From assembly GCA_016801845.1 (NCBI GenBank), contig CM028919.1, positions 1,656,001 to 1,720,000 on the forward strand: a stretch of 64,000 bases of DNA. Direction: 5' to 3'. Under the pieces are notes generated by a model. The model made no database searches. It worked only from the letters and a program-made list of their open reading frames with translations, and was not told the DNA's origin. A program made the position numbers and the translations under genes. This DNA comes from Polydactylus sextarius. Its lineage: Eukaryota; Chordata; Actinopteri; Polynemidae. Positions 49,310 to 61,625 of the stretch are shown here, piece by piece; position 1 is the stretch's first letter, and every line of letters begins with the position of its first letter.

Positions 49310-49625
49310 ATTACTCCTCATTACTCATCATCACAGTGCAATATTTCATATTCAACAACGTGCAATAACCCACACTATCGAACTGTATATGTATTCTTAT
49401 TCTGTGTATGTACATAGCGTCCACCTTAAGCCCCGTTTATACTTTTTGATACTTTCTACACTTTCAGACTTTTATATATTTCTCGCACTCTTACTTATTT
49501 CGTTTTATGTTGTCATATTCTAGGCTATATATATGTTAGCACTGAAAAGGGAGCTGCTTTTAATCTCATTGCACATGTAAAAAAAAAAAAAAAAAAAAAA
49601 AGTATAGTGACAGTAAAAGGCACTG
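49310..49625 (+). mobile_element. LINE-type 3' tail with poly(A)
   Basis: AT-rich text with GTGCAATAACCCACACTATC, then TCTCATTGCACATGTAAAA and a 22-nt A run. This is the usual end of a 5'-truncated fish LINE (L2-like 3' UTR). It lies in the short gap between ccdc85c and hhipl1. Confidence 0.6.
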
Positions 49626-49669
49626 ATATTATTGTTACACTGAAACATTATTGATTACACTGAAACAGT

Positions 49670-49996
<327 letters not shown>

Positions 49997-50495
49997 ATTG
50001 GACTGGGTAAGGTCGCCACCTGCTGGGTAGAACGGGCATGATTATTCAACAGTAATATGTTACAAAAGATGACGGTTGAACAAGAGAAACTAGAGTAAGA
50101 GAAGGATCCATGATGCACTGCGCGCGTCCTGGACTGTCAGTGAAAACAGTAAGTGACTGATTCCAGACGTCTGGATCACGGAGAAGTTGTGTGTGGGTGG
50201 TGTCCGGAGCAGGAGGCCTGTTGTTGCGGTAGATGGAGCAGCGTTGCCATTCTCTGCTCTGCGGCTGCTGCCTTCTTCCTCCCTCTCTGCGTGCACATGT
50301 ATCGGGACAGCAGATGGCATCAGCCCGCGGTGGTGTCTCTGCAGCCTGATGACAGATTGACAGAGTCCAGGTTGACAGAGGACACAGCGGATCACGCGTC
50401 AGAGCGCCACACATCGCGGGTGATTGGAGTTGGAGCAAAGTGCACACAGGAAACCACTTTTGCACAACTTTCTCCTCCATGGTCTAACGCGCGCC

Positions 50496-53400
50496 ATGAT
50501 GCGGCGGTGTTACGACAAAGCCCCGCTTCGGCTGTGGCTCTCGCCGCTTGGCATCTTGTGTTTTTCGGCTTTGTGGTTCGCACCTGTAATGTTACACCCG
50601 CAGTGTTTGGATTTTAAGCCGCCCTTCCGACCGCTGAGGGAGCTGGAGTTCTGCGTAATGTACAAGGAGTTTGGCTGCTGTGATTATCAGAAAGATCAAG
50701 ATCTTATGAGCAAGTTCTATCAAATTATGGATAACTTTGATTATCATGGTTACTCAAACTGCGCTTCCTCCGTCCAGGAGCTACTCTGCCAGGTAGGCTG
50801 TCAGGGACAAAGGTCGCTTGACTGAGTCCAAAACATCTTCATCATGTGCCAGGAGCCTGACCAGAGTCTGACCAGGAGCTAAACTTCAACAGCCACAAAC
50901 TGTATTAAATCACAATCAGCTGAACACAATATTGTGTTTTTAAAATGAACTTGTTGAATCTGCCTCCTTTCACTCAGTTCACTGAACTGAATGAAGGCAA
51001 GGTGGAGACAGACCTTCTCACATCAGAGCCGGCTTCAGCCATTTTGGTGCCCTGACCAAGAGAAGGTGCCTGGTGCCCCCTCCAACAGCACACCACAGTG
51101 GTGTCTAAGTGAGATTTGGATGACAAAAAGTTCAGTTTTTAATGTGTCAAGTATATAACTGGAATGAAAACAGATGTTTCAGTCTGATACTGATCATGAG
51201 TCTGGATTGGACTCAAAACTACAGCTGTAACCTACATTTAACAGATAAAAGTGGAATAAAAGTGGGATTTACTTGGACCAATTTGAAAAAAAGAGTCTCA
51301 AATACAAACTAGAAGAAACATATAAGACGTTAAAATGCATTAAAAATGATACAATCAACTGTGTAATTTAATATACTCTATTAAGTAATAAATAACATCC
51401 TCTTAACAGTAAAAAGAAAATAACTCGCTTAACATGTAGTAACCTCAGTAAGCTCCAGCCTTAAGGTGGGGGCAGGTCATCTGCCTCAACTTGTTGTGTT
51501 GGAGACACATGGGGAAAGAGGGAAGAGAAGAAGTGAGAGGGTAGAGAGTAGTAACTGTGTTTAATTTTGTACTTAAACTCCATTAGACAGGTTGTTATAC
51601 AGACATAAGTAATAACAGTGTTATTGGTGTTATTAGTGATAACAACAGCAGTGAATGATGTTGATAATAATAGTCATAAAAAGAAGATAAAACATTTATG
51701 ATGATTTTTACTAATTTAAGTTCTACATACTACACAGTGTCCTCAGCCTTTCACATTTTTGCTTCTCTGTCCAGGAGTGTTCTCCGTACGCAGCTCACCT
51801 CTTTGATGCAGAGGATCCGAGCACCCCAGTCCGAACTATCCCTGGCCTCTGTCCAGACTACTGCTCCCAGTTTTGGACGAAGTGTAGGTCCACCATCCCT
51901 TTTCTGTCTGATGACCCACACATTGTCAGAATCAAAGAAGACCAGACACGTCTCTGCCAGCACCTGGAACTAGATGACGTGGACTACTGCTACCCACATC
52001 TCCTCAGCAATCAGAAACTCACCAGGAATTTGGGTCGAGTACAGTCTGACTCAGATGGTTGTCTGCAGCTGTGTCTGGAAGAAGTGGCCAACGGTCTGAG
52101 GAATCCACTAGCCATGGTCCACGCCAATGATGGCACACATCGGTTTTTTGTGGCAGAACAGGTGGGCTTGGTGTGGACTTACCTTCCTGACAGGTCCAGA
52201 CTGCAGAAACCATTTTTGAACATTACCAAAGCGGTCTTAACATCGTCGTGGGAAGGTGATGAGAGAGGCTTTCTGGGACTCACCTTTCACCCAAAGTACA
52301 AGTACAATGGGAAGCTGTATGTGTATTATTCAGTGGAGGTGGGGTTTGATGAGAGGATCAGAATTAGTGAGTTCCGTGTGTCATCCAGTGACATGAATGT
52401 GGTGGATCACACCTCTGAGCGGTAGGTATGGACTACATCCAGGTTGGGTAACAACAAAGTTATAGTTGTACCTAGTCCTTTCAGTGTCATGTTTTCATGT
52501 CCCCTGTCCTTTCAGGGTCATTCTAGAAATTGATGAGCCCGCATCAAACCACAATGGAGGACAGCTGCTCTTTGCAGATGATGGTTACTTGTACATTTTC
52601 ACGGGTGATGGTGGGATGGCAGGGGACCCATTTGGGAAATATGGAAATGCCCAAAACAAGTAAGAATGGCCTCAAGTAACAAAGCCCCTCAAAGAATTAA
52701 TTTAACTGTAGAAAATATCAAAATGTATCAATGAAATACATGTAGTGTAAATTATTCATGCAGGAACAATATTTATTCACATTATTTGTCAACATTCATG
52801 CACCATATATGGTCAGTTATTACACATTTTCCATCTGTCTTAGGTCAGCACTCTTGGGTAAAGTTCTTCGTATTGATGTGGACGACAATGAAAGAGGCCC
52901 GTTGTACAGAATCCCTCCTGATAACCCTTTCATACATGAGCAAGGAGCTCGACCTGAGGTTTATGCTTACGGTGTTCGCAATATGTGGAGGTGCTCAGTG
53001 GACCGGGGTGACCCTCACACCAAAGAGGGCAAAGGACGCATCTTCTGTGGAGACGTAGGCCAAAACAAGTTTGAAGAGGTCGACATCATTGAGAAAGGTC
53101 GCAATTATGGTTGGAGAGCTAAAGAGGGCTTCTCCTGCTACGACAAGAAGCTGTGTGCCAACAGCTCTCTCGGTAGGCATTACAGTCACATGGTTACCCT
53201 TGTTGCAGTTGTTCTGCAGGTTTTGATTGCACACCAGCATCAAACTACTGTAGTGGTGTGCTTGAATGACAGGCTCTTTGTAGAAGTGGTGCCAGTCTTT
53301 TTTTTTTCTTTTTTTGCTGCTACCATGTCATTCATACAGAAAGCACACGATTTAGCTTTTCAGAGCCTGGATAGCTCAGTCGGTAGAGCATCAGACTTTT

Positions 53401-56400
53401 AATCTGAGGGTCCAGGGTTCAAGTCCCTGTTCAGGCGATAGACTTTACCTTAATTTCCCCTGGGGATTAATAAAGTTTATATCTATGTGTCAATTATATC
53501 AGAGCATTAGAAGCTGAGTTAACAAAACCAGCTACAGCTTTTCACCACAAACTCCTCCACCATTATACTGTACATTCATGACAATGTCTGAAATGATAAG
53601 TTCACCAGTCAACAGACATAACAGTCTGCTGGAGCCACAGTTGGCAATAAATCAAAAGAGAAATATAAACAGGCAACATTAGATTGCACCAAACCAAACT
53701 TGAGCTTTTTTTCTACAGATGATGTCCTGCCTATTTATGCATACCCCCACAAGATGGGCAAGTCAGTGACTGGTGGTTATGTGTACCGAGGCTGTGAATA
53801 CCCCAACCTGAATGGAATGTACATATTTGGAGACTTCATGAGCGGGTAAGATTTAACCTGGTAAATAACACCAGCATATTTTCTGTGTTGAGGAATGGAA
53901 ACAATGTGATATCAGGCTTATACCTGGAGATTACTGTGGACTCGTTTGGACAAGCAACCATAGGGCACTTTATCTTCAAGTTACTTTCCAAACTCTTCTC
54001 CAAAAACAACTGCTGAACTAAATCTGCTGTCGCATCAGTAAAACTCAACATACCAAACTATTCCACAAAGAGTCGTGTGGCTGCAGGTTTTTGTTTCAAC
54101 CTGTCAAGATCACACAGTTTGACCAATTAACCATCTAAAGACTGAGATCAGTTAATTAAATTACTTATTTATAAGTCGGGTGTGCTGCTGTTCGGTTGGA
54201 GTAAAACCTGCAGCCACACAACCATTTGTCGAATGGATTGGACACCTATGTGCTACAGACACAACTTCTATAATTAATGCATGTGATAATGCTAATACTT
54301 GATTAAAACATGAATACCTTGAACTTTGTGAAAACAAAAATTATGAAAATGTCACTCACATCTTCAAATCCATAGAGTTTAAATTTACCAGAGGGAAACA
54401 GTCACTCACATAACTGGAGAAGCTGTAAGAGCCGTCAAGTGATCAGTTGTTACTTTCTGCCAGTGATCAAAGTATGCAAGTTATTTTTGTATCTACATTT
54501 ACTGAAATATGGTAATTCACTATAGTTCTGACACATCTGCATTTTGTTTTCTTTATTTGTTACTGTATAATTCTGTGTTGCGGGGAGGAATACTGTACTT
54601 TCTACTTCATTTATCTAATAACTAGTGTTACTTTGTACGTTTTACATGCTGCACACCACATTTGTGTTTGACTTGTTTTAAAAGTTCTTTTTTGTCTCTT
54701 AAAAATTGAAACCATTTGTCAGTGTGGCAAGAAAACTAAAACCTGTTTCAGCTGAAGGCAACTGGTTTTATGTCTTTTGTGACTTTTAACCAAAAAAGAA
54801 TTCACAAATAATGATGACTCTTTTTTGTGGTACAAAACACCATGATATGAACAGTTGAAAAAGTTCGATCCTCTAAGATTTATTCACAAACAACCTCTAA
54901 CTATATTTATTATGTTTAGGAATAAGGCCCACAGGATTTTCTTTTGTTAGAAGTGGAAACAGCAAATTTGCAGCTTCATGGCCACACACAAAGTCAAACT
55001 GTCTGTTGTCACTTATTTATAAAACCTTATTTTGGAGGGAAGTTTGATCTTTGTTTAAAGATTGCCACAGTAAGTCCAATGTTCATCCAGTAGATTTACA
55101 CTGGATCAAATGTTACTGAGCATGTTCTTCTTCTTCTTTTTTTTTTTTTTTAACCCTGATGTTTGTGCGATTCAGACATTTCATGTCTCATAATATATTT
55201 GGTCTTTTCTCACTACATGTTCAAATGCATATGATTTTCCAAAGCAGTTTCAAAAGAAATGATGAGAGTTACACCTTCATGACCATGAATTTCCATTCAT
55301 GTATGTGGGACTTGGGTACGTCTGATGACCTAATGACTCTGTTCCTTTGTGAAGTGTTTGCAGACAGAACCTATTTTTATTTAAGGAAAGTCTGAATGAT
55401 TTTATTTATAAAGTGAGTGTTTTCACATGATCTCAGTGCCTATTACGCCAGCGCTATACAAAACACAGTATAATAAAACTACCTCATCCACGTCCTGTTT
55501 AAATATACTCTTGAAAAAAGCAGAAGTGGAAATAGCCGACACAGCATAAATGAACACAAACAGCATTGCAAAAATAGCGTTGATAGAGCCTGTGGATTGT
55601 GTTGTTGCAGGCGTCTGATGAGTCTGAAGGAGGACAGAAACACGCAACAGTGGAAATACAATGAGATCTGCATGGGGCTGGGCCTGACCTGCGCCTTCCC
55701 TGGACTCATCAACAACTACCACCAGTACATCATCTCCTTTGCTGAGGATGAAGCTGGTAAAACACGAACAAACACGCACATCAACTGTACCTGCATTGCT
55801 CTGTTTACCACTAACTGTAACTGGATGTGAAACACTGTCCTGTCAGGTGAGCTGTACTTCATGTCCACTGGAATACCGAGCGCTACTTCACCTTCAGGAG
55901 TCGTATATAAAGTGGCGGATCCCTCAAGGTGACTCGTATAATCACTACAATTTTTATCATATTTCACCTTCATCACACAAAGCAAACTGTGTGAGGGAGT
56001 ACACTGTGGAGGGAGTACGTGCAGTTCCTTTGCTTGTTGGACATGGATACATTAGACACACATCTGTTCATGATTATAATCACAGGCGCAGGCTAGAGGA
56101 TGTGCAGTGTCAGGATCATACTTGGCTTGGATGTGAGCTCTGTGTTTTCCCAGTGCTGCAGCTTGGATTCTGCTTTTACTTACGTACAATAAAAGCTCGG
56201 CCTGTTTTTTTTTTTTAAACCTGTTTTTGTTTTTCAGACGTGCTCCCCCGCGGCAGTGTCACTACGACCCTCTGCCCGTCAGAGTAAAAAGCAATCTCAT
56301 CAAGTTTGTCCCGCAGGAAAGTGAGTTCAACTACAAAACGGCTAACAATGAGCTAACAATGATAATAGCGATAATACATTTTATTTTTTAATGCGCTTTA

Positions 56401-58497
56401 CTTTTGAAAACAAATCTCAAAGTCCTAATAATGTTAATTATAAAAATGTAGATTAAAACATCAAAATAAAACAGCACTATGTGTAAGCTTTGTTAAAAAA
56501 AAATAAATGTTTTAAGTTTTTTAAGAGTCTGTGGTCTGAGGTGCTCTCAGGTGGTTGTGGAGGGTATTCCACAGATGGTGCTGAGCTTGGTCCTGGGAAG
56601 GAAAAAGGCAGTTTTCGGATGTAGTGCGGTGAGATCTTGATGATCTTGGTGGTGTAAGTAAGTCTTTGAGGTTGGAGGGGGTGGTGCCATGAATGCATTG
56701 GTGGGTTTTGGTGGGTGGAGGTTGACCTTGTATTCTATTCTGTCAGAGATGGGAAGTCTTTGAAGTGAGTGGAGAATGAGTGTGATGTGTTCATCAGGAT
56801 CCATGCAGCACTGTTCTGGATGTATTGTAGATTTTGTAGATTCTCACCAGGGATCCCAATGAAGAGGGCATTGCAATAGTCCAACCTGGAGGAGATAAAG
56901 ACGTGGACAAATTTTTCGGCATCTGACATTATAACAGGTATGGGGGAATAGTTGCTTAACTTTGGCCTAGGGTTAGCACTACCACACTGAGAGATGCTGG
57001 TATCTGAAATTACAGAAGTTAATGACAGTTGGTCCCTGTAGGGGGAGTTATTGTAAGCAGTACTCGGAGTGGGCTCTGAAGAGGAAGAAGGAAGACCAGA
57101 ACAGGTTAAAATTATCTGTGAAACCAAACTGATGAGCTCGGCAGGTGGACTGAAGCCAGGTGTTGAAATTGAGGATCCTGCTAAAATGACCTGATCCACA
57201 TGACGACGTCGGTAGGGGACCACTGATGAAGAGTTTAAAGACAATAAGGGCAGTAAAGTGGCATTTTGGCACCTCAGACTGCTGTCGCACTGCGTCGTTT
57301 GAGCCGACATGTATAAGTAGTTAGTTAGTTGAGGGCAGGAGTGAGTGGAATAGGGCGCAGACGTGTGTACCCTGGGGAGAATGTGGACGGAGCCAATGAG
57401 AGAGCAGCCTCAGGTCACCTGCTAATGAAAAGTTTAAGGATCTACATACACATCCATTTGTCTGGCGTCCTGCCACCAGCAAATGGATATAATTAATTCA
57501 TATTAAATGGGGAGGTAGTGTTTTTGATAGGGGTTTTAACCAGCCACCACTGGAGTGCTTTCCTCTCCTGCCACGAGCGATGCATGGACCAGGGTTCTGG
57601 CTCAGATGGACTAGAGAAGCCCACGGTTTTGGGTTTAGCCCAGGAGTGGGCAAACTATTCCACAAAGAACCGTGTGGCTGCAGGTGTTTACCACTCAGCT
57701 CTTTGTGGAGTAGTTTCCCTAGCCCGGGTTTAGCTCCTAGTCATATCCTTTGGTCGTCAGAGGCTGCGGGAGTGGAGCCCTAGCTGGACCAGGGACATCA
57801 GAGACAGAGGCAGCATGGGCTTTAGCACTGATTAATTCTGATTGAGCTGGGCCGAATGCTAGCTAACCCAGTGAGTGACAATAATTGTTTATATTCATAT
57901 TTGATTGTGTCTGTTTTCCCTCCATCAGCACTGATTGGTGTTGAGCCATCAGGGACAACCGTTCCTGAGCCACAACCCACAGAATCATACGACTGGCTGC
58001 AGGAGCTCATTGACCACCTCGGTGCGCTAGGACCAGACCCGGCCACCACTTTACCACCTACAACTACCACCAAACCGCCCAGACATTCAAGGCGGAAAGG
58101 TCGTCGCAGGAAGGGAAAGCCCAGAACAGAAGTCGCACCGGAGCTGAGGAATGGAGCGGTGCGGCTGGTCGGAGACGAACAAGGCCGCAGTGACCGTGGA
58201 CGGGTGGAGGTCTACATCAACGGGGAGTGGGGCACTGTGTGTGATGACCTGTGGATTACCAAGAACGCTATGGTGGTTTGCCGACAGCTTGGCTTCCACC
58301 ATGCTCTGAAAGCAGTCAAGAACTCAGAGTTTGGTGAGGGGAGGGGTCTGCGGATCCTCCTGGATGATGTCCAGTGTGAAGGGACGGAGTCCAGCCTGTT
58401 GGACTGCAAACACGCCGGTGTGGGGTCACACAACTGTGCCCACTATGAAGATGCTGGGGTGATCTGTGGCAACTCAGACTACACAGTAGAAGTTTAA
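50496..58497 (+). CDS. hhipl1: HHIPL1, secreted hedgehog-interacting-protein-like protein (9 exons)
   Basis: Exons: 50496-50792, 51775-52421, 52516-52659, 52844-53172, 53719-53845, 55611-55756, 55847-55928, 56238-56320, 57929-58497. All are GT-AG and in phase, 2,424 nt, 807 aa (human about 782). Order: signal peptide to about residue 33; folate-receptor-like cysteine-rich domain (about 37-185); glucose/sorbosone-dehydrogenase-like beta-propeller (about 200-590, with ANGLRNP, ASNHNGGQLLF, FTGDGGMAGDPFG, FCGDVGQNKFEEVD); a Thr/Pro-rich and then strongly basic linker (about 630-685); one SRCR domain (about 694-796) with six cysteines, the group A pattern, wholly in exon 9. The family binds hedgehog ligands outside the cell. 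The start at 50496 puts the hydrophobic segment near the N-terminus; an in-frame ATG at 50424 would add 24 residues. The introns carry a tRNA-like sequence, hAT MITEs and a LINE fragment. Confidence 0.96.
51440..51660 (+). repeat. Diverged copy of the composite fish repeat, hhipl1 intron 1
   Basis: GGTCATCTGCCTCAACTTGT followed by a purine-rich AGAGGGAAGAGAAGAAGTG tract parallels the arrangement at 3.98-4.1 kb. Confidence 0.5.
53365..53437 (+). tRNA. tRNA-Lys(TTT)-like sequence, possibly a SINE head
   Basis: 73 nt fold into a full cloverleaf. The acceptor stem is GCCTGGA with TTCAGGC (one G-T pair), with discriminator G. The D arm carries TAGCTCAGTCGG, the anticodon loop is CTTTTAA (anticodon TTT at 53398-53400) and the T arm is GGGTTCAAGTCCC. 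The A and B boxes are good. However, there is no run of four or more T in the next ~80 bp, and a LINE-like 3' tail follows within about 10 nt. It lies in hhipl1 intron 4, same strand. It could be a working tRNA gene or the tRNA head of a retroposed chimera. Confidence 0.75.
53445..53485 (+). mobile_element. LINE-like 3' tail joined to the tRNA-Lys-like sequence
   Basis: TACCTTAATTTCCCCTGGGG followed by ATTAATAAAGTTTATATCTA. This is the usual ending of fish LINEs (ccttaatttcccttcggg-ataaataaagtatctatc type). The same ending is present at 61.59-61.62 kb after a real LINE fragment. Confidence 0.6.
54054..54246. mobile_element. hAT-type MITE copy, hhipl1 intron 5
   Basis: Shares AAACTATTCCACAAAGAG, TGTGGCTGCAGGTTTTTGTT and CACACAGTTTGACCAATTAA with the copy at 36.65 kb. 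The right end (ACCTGCAGCCACACAACCAT) pairs with the left. The outermost ends are worn. Confidence 0.7.
56380..57310 (-). mobile_element. LINE reverse-transcriptase fragment, hhipl1 intron 8
   Basis: On the minus strand the frame includes FVHVFISSRLDYCNALFIG followed by NLQNLQYIQNSAAWIL, the conserved C-terminal part of reverse transcriptases of several fish non-LTR elements. The remainder toward lower coordinates (AAGTCTTTGAGGTTGGAGGG and similar) is non-coding repeat sequence. No complete catalytic domain is present. It is a dead, truncated copy inserted opposite to hhipl1. Confidence 0.7.
57639..57725. mobile_element. Internally deleted hAT-type MITE with 8-bp target duplication
   Basis: Left end GAGTGGGCAAACTATTCCAC and right end TTTGTGGAGTAGTTTCCCTA are the two termini of the family with almost all of the body missing. 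The element is flanked by a perfect direct repeat GGGTTTAG (57631-57638 and 57726-57733). An 8-bp duplication is the hAT hallmark. It lies in hhipl1 intron 8. Confidence 0.75.
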
Positions 58498-58755
58498 AGT
58501 CTGAGCTAATTATCATTTACTAAACTTGTTGCCTTAAAAAAAAATCCACCACAGATTTAATACTGTTAAACACATGGACGTTCAATCCACTTTAAGCTAT
58601 TGTCGATCTCATAAATGATTAAACAGAAGACATAACCTCGTGTCATGACATTTCCAGCAGCTATAGTTGAATAAATGGAGATCAATGGAAGTCATGGAAG
58701 TCAATGAAAAGAAAAACCACAGTTTGAATAAGGCACATGTTTTTATTTGTAGTTT

Positions 58756-58761
58756 AATAAA
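58756..58761 (+). terminator. hhipl1: Candidate hhipl1 poly(A) signal
   Basis: AATAAA about 260 bp after the stop codon. A second candidate, TTAATAAAAACTTTC, lies near 59.05 kb. Confidence 0.45.
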
Positions 58762-59164
58762 AACAGGAAGTGATAGGTTGACAATCATTCATCCTTATTT
58801 ATGTGATAACTTGATCATTGCTGCACCTGTGTCTGTCTTTCACTAATGTCTTCTGTGTCGGTAACAAAGTATCAGAGGTAAATGTTTATGTGAGAGTTTA
58901 TTTTTAATTTTTATTTACAGACTTGAATGTTTAATTTGAATCTTTCACCTCAGTGATTTGTAACTAACATATTAGACAGTATGTGTTGGAAGCTGTTGAC
59001 TCACTGAATGAATGTATGGATGTATCTGATATCACTGCTTTGGAAAATGATTTTAATAAAAACTTTCTAGTCTACCGGCTCCTCACTAACACTAAGTCTG
59101 ATATGATAGAGAACATGCTGAAAATATATGATACAATATATTGAAATGACGTGTTGAAGCTGTC

Positions 59165-59310
59165 ATCTACAGCCAACCCCCGTCAGCTTCCTCTGCGCCT
59201 GCGCCGTGGCCACAACCTGAGCTCTAGTTCTAACTGCGGAGGACGCCGCTGGAAACGCGTCTTAATAGAGGCGAGATCTGTGAACAGAACCAAGTGTTAG
59301 CGACCCAGGC
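59165..59310. promoter_or_regulatory. Small CG-rich patch with NRF1-like site
   Basis: CG dinucleotides are locally frequent. CTCTGCGCCTGCGCCG (59191-59206) resembles an NRF1 site, and AACGCGTCTTAATAGAGGCG follows. The patch lies between hhipl1 and the tRNA-Thr gene. It could be a small CpG promoter, for example for a downstream gene or a non-coding transcript. No exon is visible beside it. Confidence 0.35.
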
Positions 59311-59420
59311 TTTCTCCTTCAAACTGCTTTTCCTGTTTCTTGTAAACTGTAGTGCTAAGTTGAAAAATAAAGAGAATATGTATAGTTAAAAGCGGAAGTA
59401 GATGTGCAGCGGACACAAAT

Positions 59421-59493
59421 GGCTCCATAGCTCAGTGGTTAGAGCACTGGTCTTGTAAACCAGGGGTCGCGAGTTCGATCCTCGCTGGGGCCT
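59421..59493 (+). tRNA. tRNA-Thr(TGT)
   Basis: 73-nt cloverleaf. The acceptor GGCTCCA pairs with TGGGGCC (one T-G). The A box is TAGCTCAGTGG, the anticodon arm CTGGT-CTTGTAA-ACCAG has anticodon TGT (59454-59456), and the T arm is CGCGAGTTCGATCCTCG. No intron. A Pol III terminator follows. It reads ACA codons. Confidence 0.93.
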
Positions 59494-59504
59494 GGATGGT
59501 TGGC

Positions 59505-59512
59505 TTTTTTTT
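59505..59512 (+). terminator. Pol III terminator of tRNA-Thr
   Basis: Eight T residues starting 12 nt after the tRNA body. Confidence 0.9.
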
Positions 59513-60499
59513 CTTGAGAACATATGTGTGTGGTATTTCTTTTCTATAAAGCGGTTGACTGAACTGTGCACTGTAAATGGTTAAAAAAAAAAATGGGAAC
59601 ACGTACGTAAGTGTTACATTAACCAAACGCAGCTCCACACTGACACCTTGTGGTTTTAAAATAAAGTGTCCGAATACACACAAACGCGCACGTGGTTGAT
59701 TTATAATGGATGGTTAAATGTTGACACGTTTTTGTTCTGGTCAAGTTTGATGATAATTCAAAGCTATAATAAATAACAAAATCCTTTGGGCAGTAAGCCT
59801 AAATTTGCCACAGTGGCATGGCATGATGTGGAGGAAATACCAGAGAAGCAGTGTCAGCGCTGGGCCTTTTATTCTAATCAGTGCATGTTTGTGTGAGGGA
59901 CTTTCCTCTGTGATGGATGTCATTGATATGCTCAGCACCAGCTCACAGGAGCTGGAGCCAGGTTGTACCACCTCATACCCTGCCAACTCTAGCTCAGACC
60001 TTAGATGTAATACATGATGTAGTAAGTTTGATTCGTTGAGTTTCTAAATGATCTCATAAAACAATAGTTTTAAAAAAAAAAGTTGTTATTTTTGTTTTTA
60101 ATAAATCTAGTTTCTTGTTGTTGTATCAGGAGAAGATGCAACGCATAATAACACACAAGAGACTGGATCACTTCATAAGCAGCTCATAAGTGGTTGAGTA
60201 AACAGTGTCAAATGGTTCACAGTAAATAATTGTTTAACTGTATTAATGTATAGTTAGCCTATAGAGCCACTAGGGGGCAGTATTGATTAATCTTAATCTC
60301 CAAAGCTTCAGCCTTCAGTATTTTGTTGAGCCTGTTTTTTGGGACCAAACTCCAAAGCGACTGGACTTGGATGTAAATTCTTCTTCAGTTCTAACAGAGA
60401 GTGGTGATAACCCACAACAAATATGATTTGGGCTGTTGTTTGATTCAACCGAGGCAGTGACACATTTGACAACAGAAGAATCATATCATTTAGACTTTA

Positions 60500-61625
60500 A
60501 GTTCACGCTGAGTTCTGCCACATGCAGAAGTTCTCGGATGATGCTGCAATCGTGGCGTTCATCAGAGATGGACAGGAGGAGGAGTATGAGAGCCTGGTGG
60601 AGGACTTTGTGAGATGGTGCAGGATTAACCACCTACAGTTGAACACCACCACCCCCACCGATCCCGGTCTCTATTGAGGGGGCCGCTGTGGAGGTTGTCA
60701 GGACTTACAAGTACCTGGGGCTGCACCTGGACAATAAACTGGACTGGTCAGCTAACACAGATGCACTCTACAGGAAAGGGCAGAGCCGGCTCTACTTCCT
60801 GAGGAGACTGGGGTCTTTCAACATCTGCGACAAACTACTGCTGATGTTTTACCAGTCTGTCACGGCCAGTGTGGCCACTTCTACAATGTGGAGGCAGCGC
60901 CAAGTAGAGAGATGCTGGATGGCTGGAGAGACTGGTGAGGAAGGCTGGCTCTGTGGTTGGCACGGAGCTGGAGACCCTGACATCAGTAGTAGAGAAAAGG
61001 ACTCTGAACAAGCTGCTGTCAATCATGGGCAACAGCCACCACCCCCTACACAGCAACCTTCACAAAACAGAGGAACATGTTCAGTGGCAGACGTCTGTCA
61101 CTGTCATGTTCCACAGACAGACTGAGGAGGTCCTTTGTCCCTAAGGCCATTCAACTCTTTAACACCTCACTGAAGGGGAAGGGTGCAATGGACCCTCAGT
61201 AACTCTCAATGGACAATAAACTTTTCTCAAACACTACCCCACACACACACACAGACGCACACACACACACCACCCCATCATAACACCACTGCACAACCTT
61301 TTGCACAACCCCTCGCCCTTGCCCCGGTTGCTTATTTGTACTTTTGTACCTTTTTGGTACTTTTTGTACCGTTTTACCTGATACTTATCTCTTTGTGTAC
61401 TTTGTAATTATTGCCCTGCTTTATATTTTATAGTTTTTATAGTTTATATATTTTTTTCTATCCTCACCTTTACTAATTCACTTTCTCCTTCTGTTGTTTT
61501 TTTTTTTCTTCTTCTTCTTTTTTTTACTGTGTAATAATAATAATAAGAATAATCTGTGTCTGTGTTTTTTATGTAAGTTACTGGATGCCTTAATTTCCCT
61601 TTGTGATCAATAATTTATTAGGGAT
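60500..61625 (+). mobile_element. Broken LINE (non-LTR retrotransposon), 3' part
   Basis: The translation shows a reverse-transcriptase core trace (FSDDAAIVAF, at the usual YADD position), then FVRWCRINHLQLN. After a frameshift comes VVRTYKYLGLHLDNKLDWSA and RLYFLRRLGSFNICDKLL, then near 60.9 kb a jump to another frame (KRTLNKLLSIMGNSHHPLHS and DRLRRSFVPKAIQLFNTS). The 3' UTR contains TTGTACCTTTTTGGTACTT and ends near GATGCCTTAATTTCCCTTTG. The 5' end and the endonuclease are absent. The frame breaks make it inactive. Confidence 0.85.

Noticed and set aside
50153..50617. 154-codon plus-strand frame overlapping hhipl1 exon 1 in another frame
   Set aside because: The hhipl1 frame gives a signal peptide and the cysteine-rich domain; this one is an out-of-frame shadow.
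52758..53402. 214-codon continuous frame over hhipl1 exon 4
   Set aside because: Only 52844-53172 matches the family; the rest reads into introns on both sides and ends in the tRNA-like sequence.
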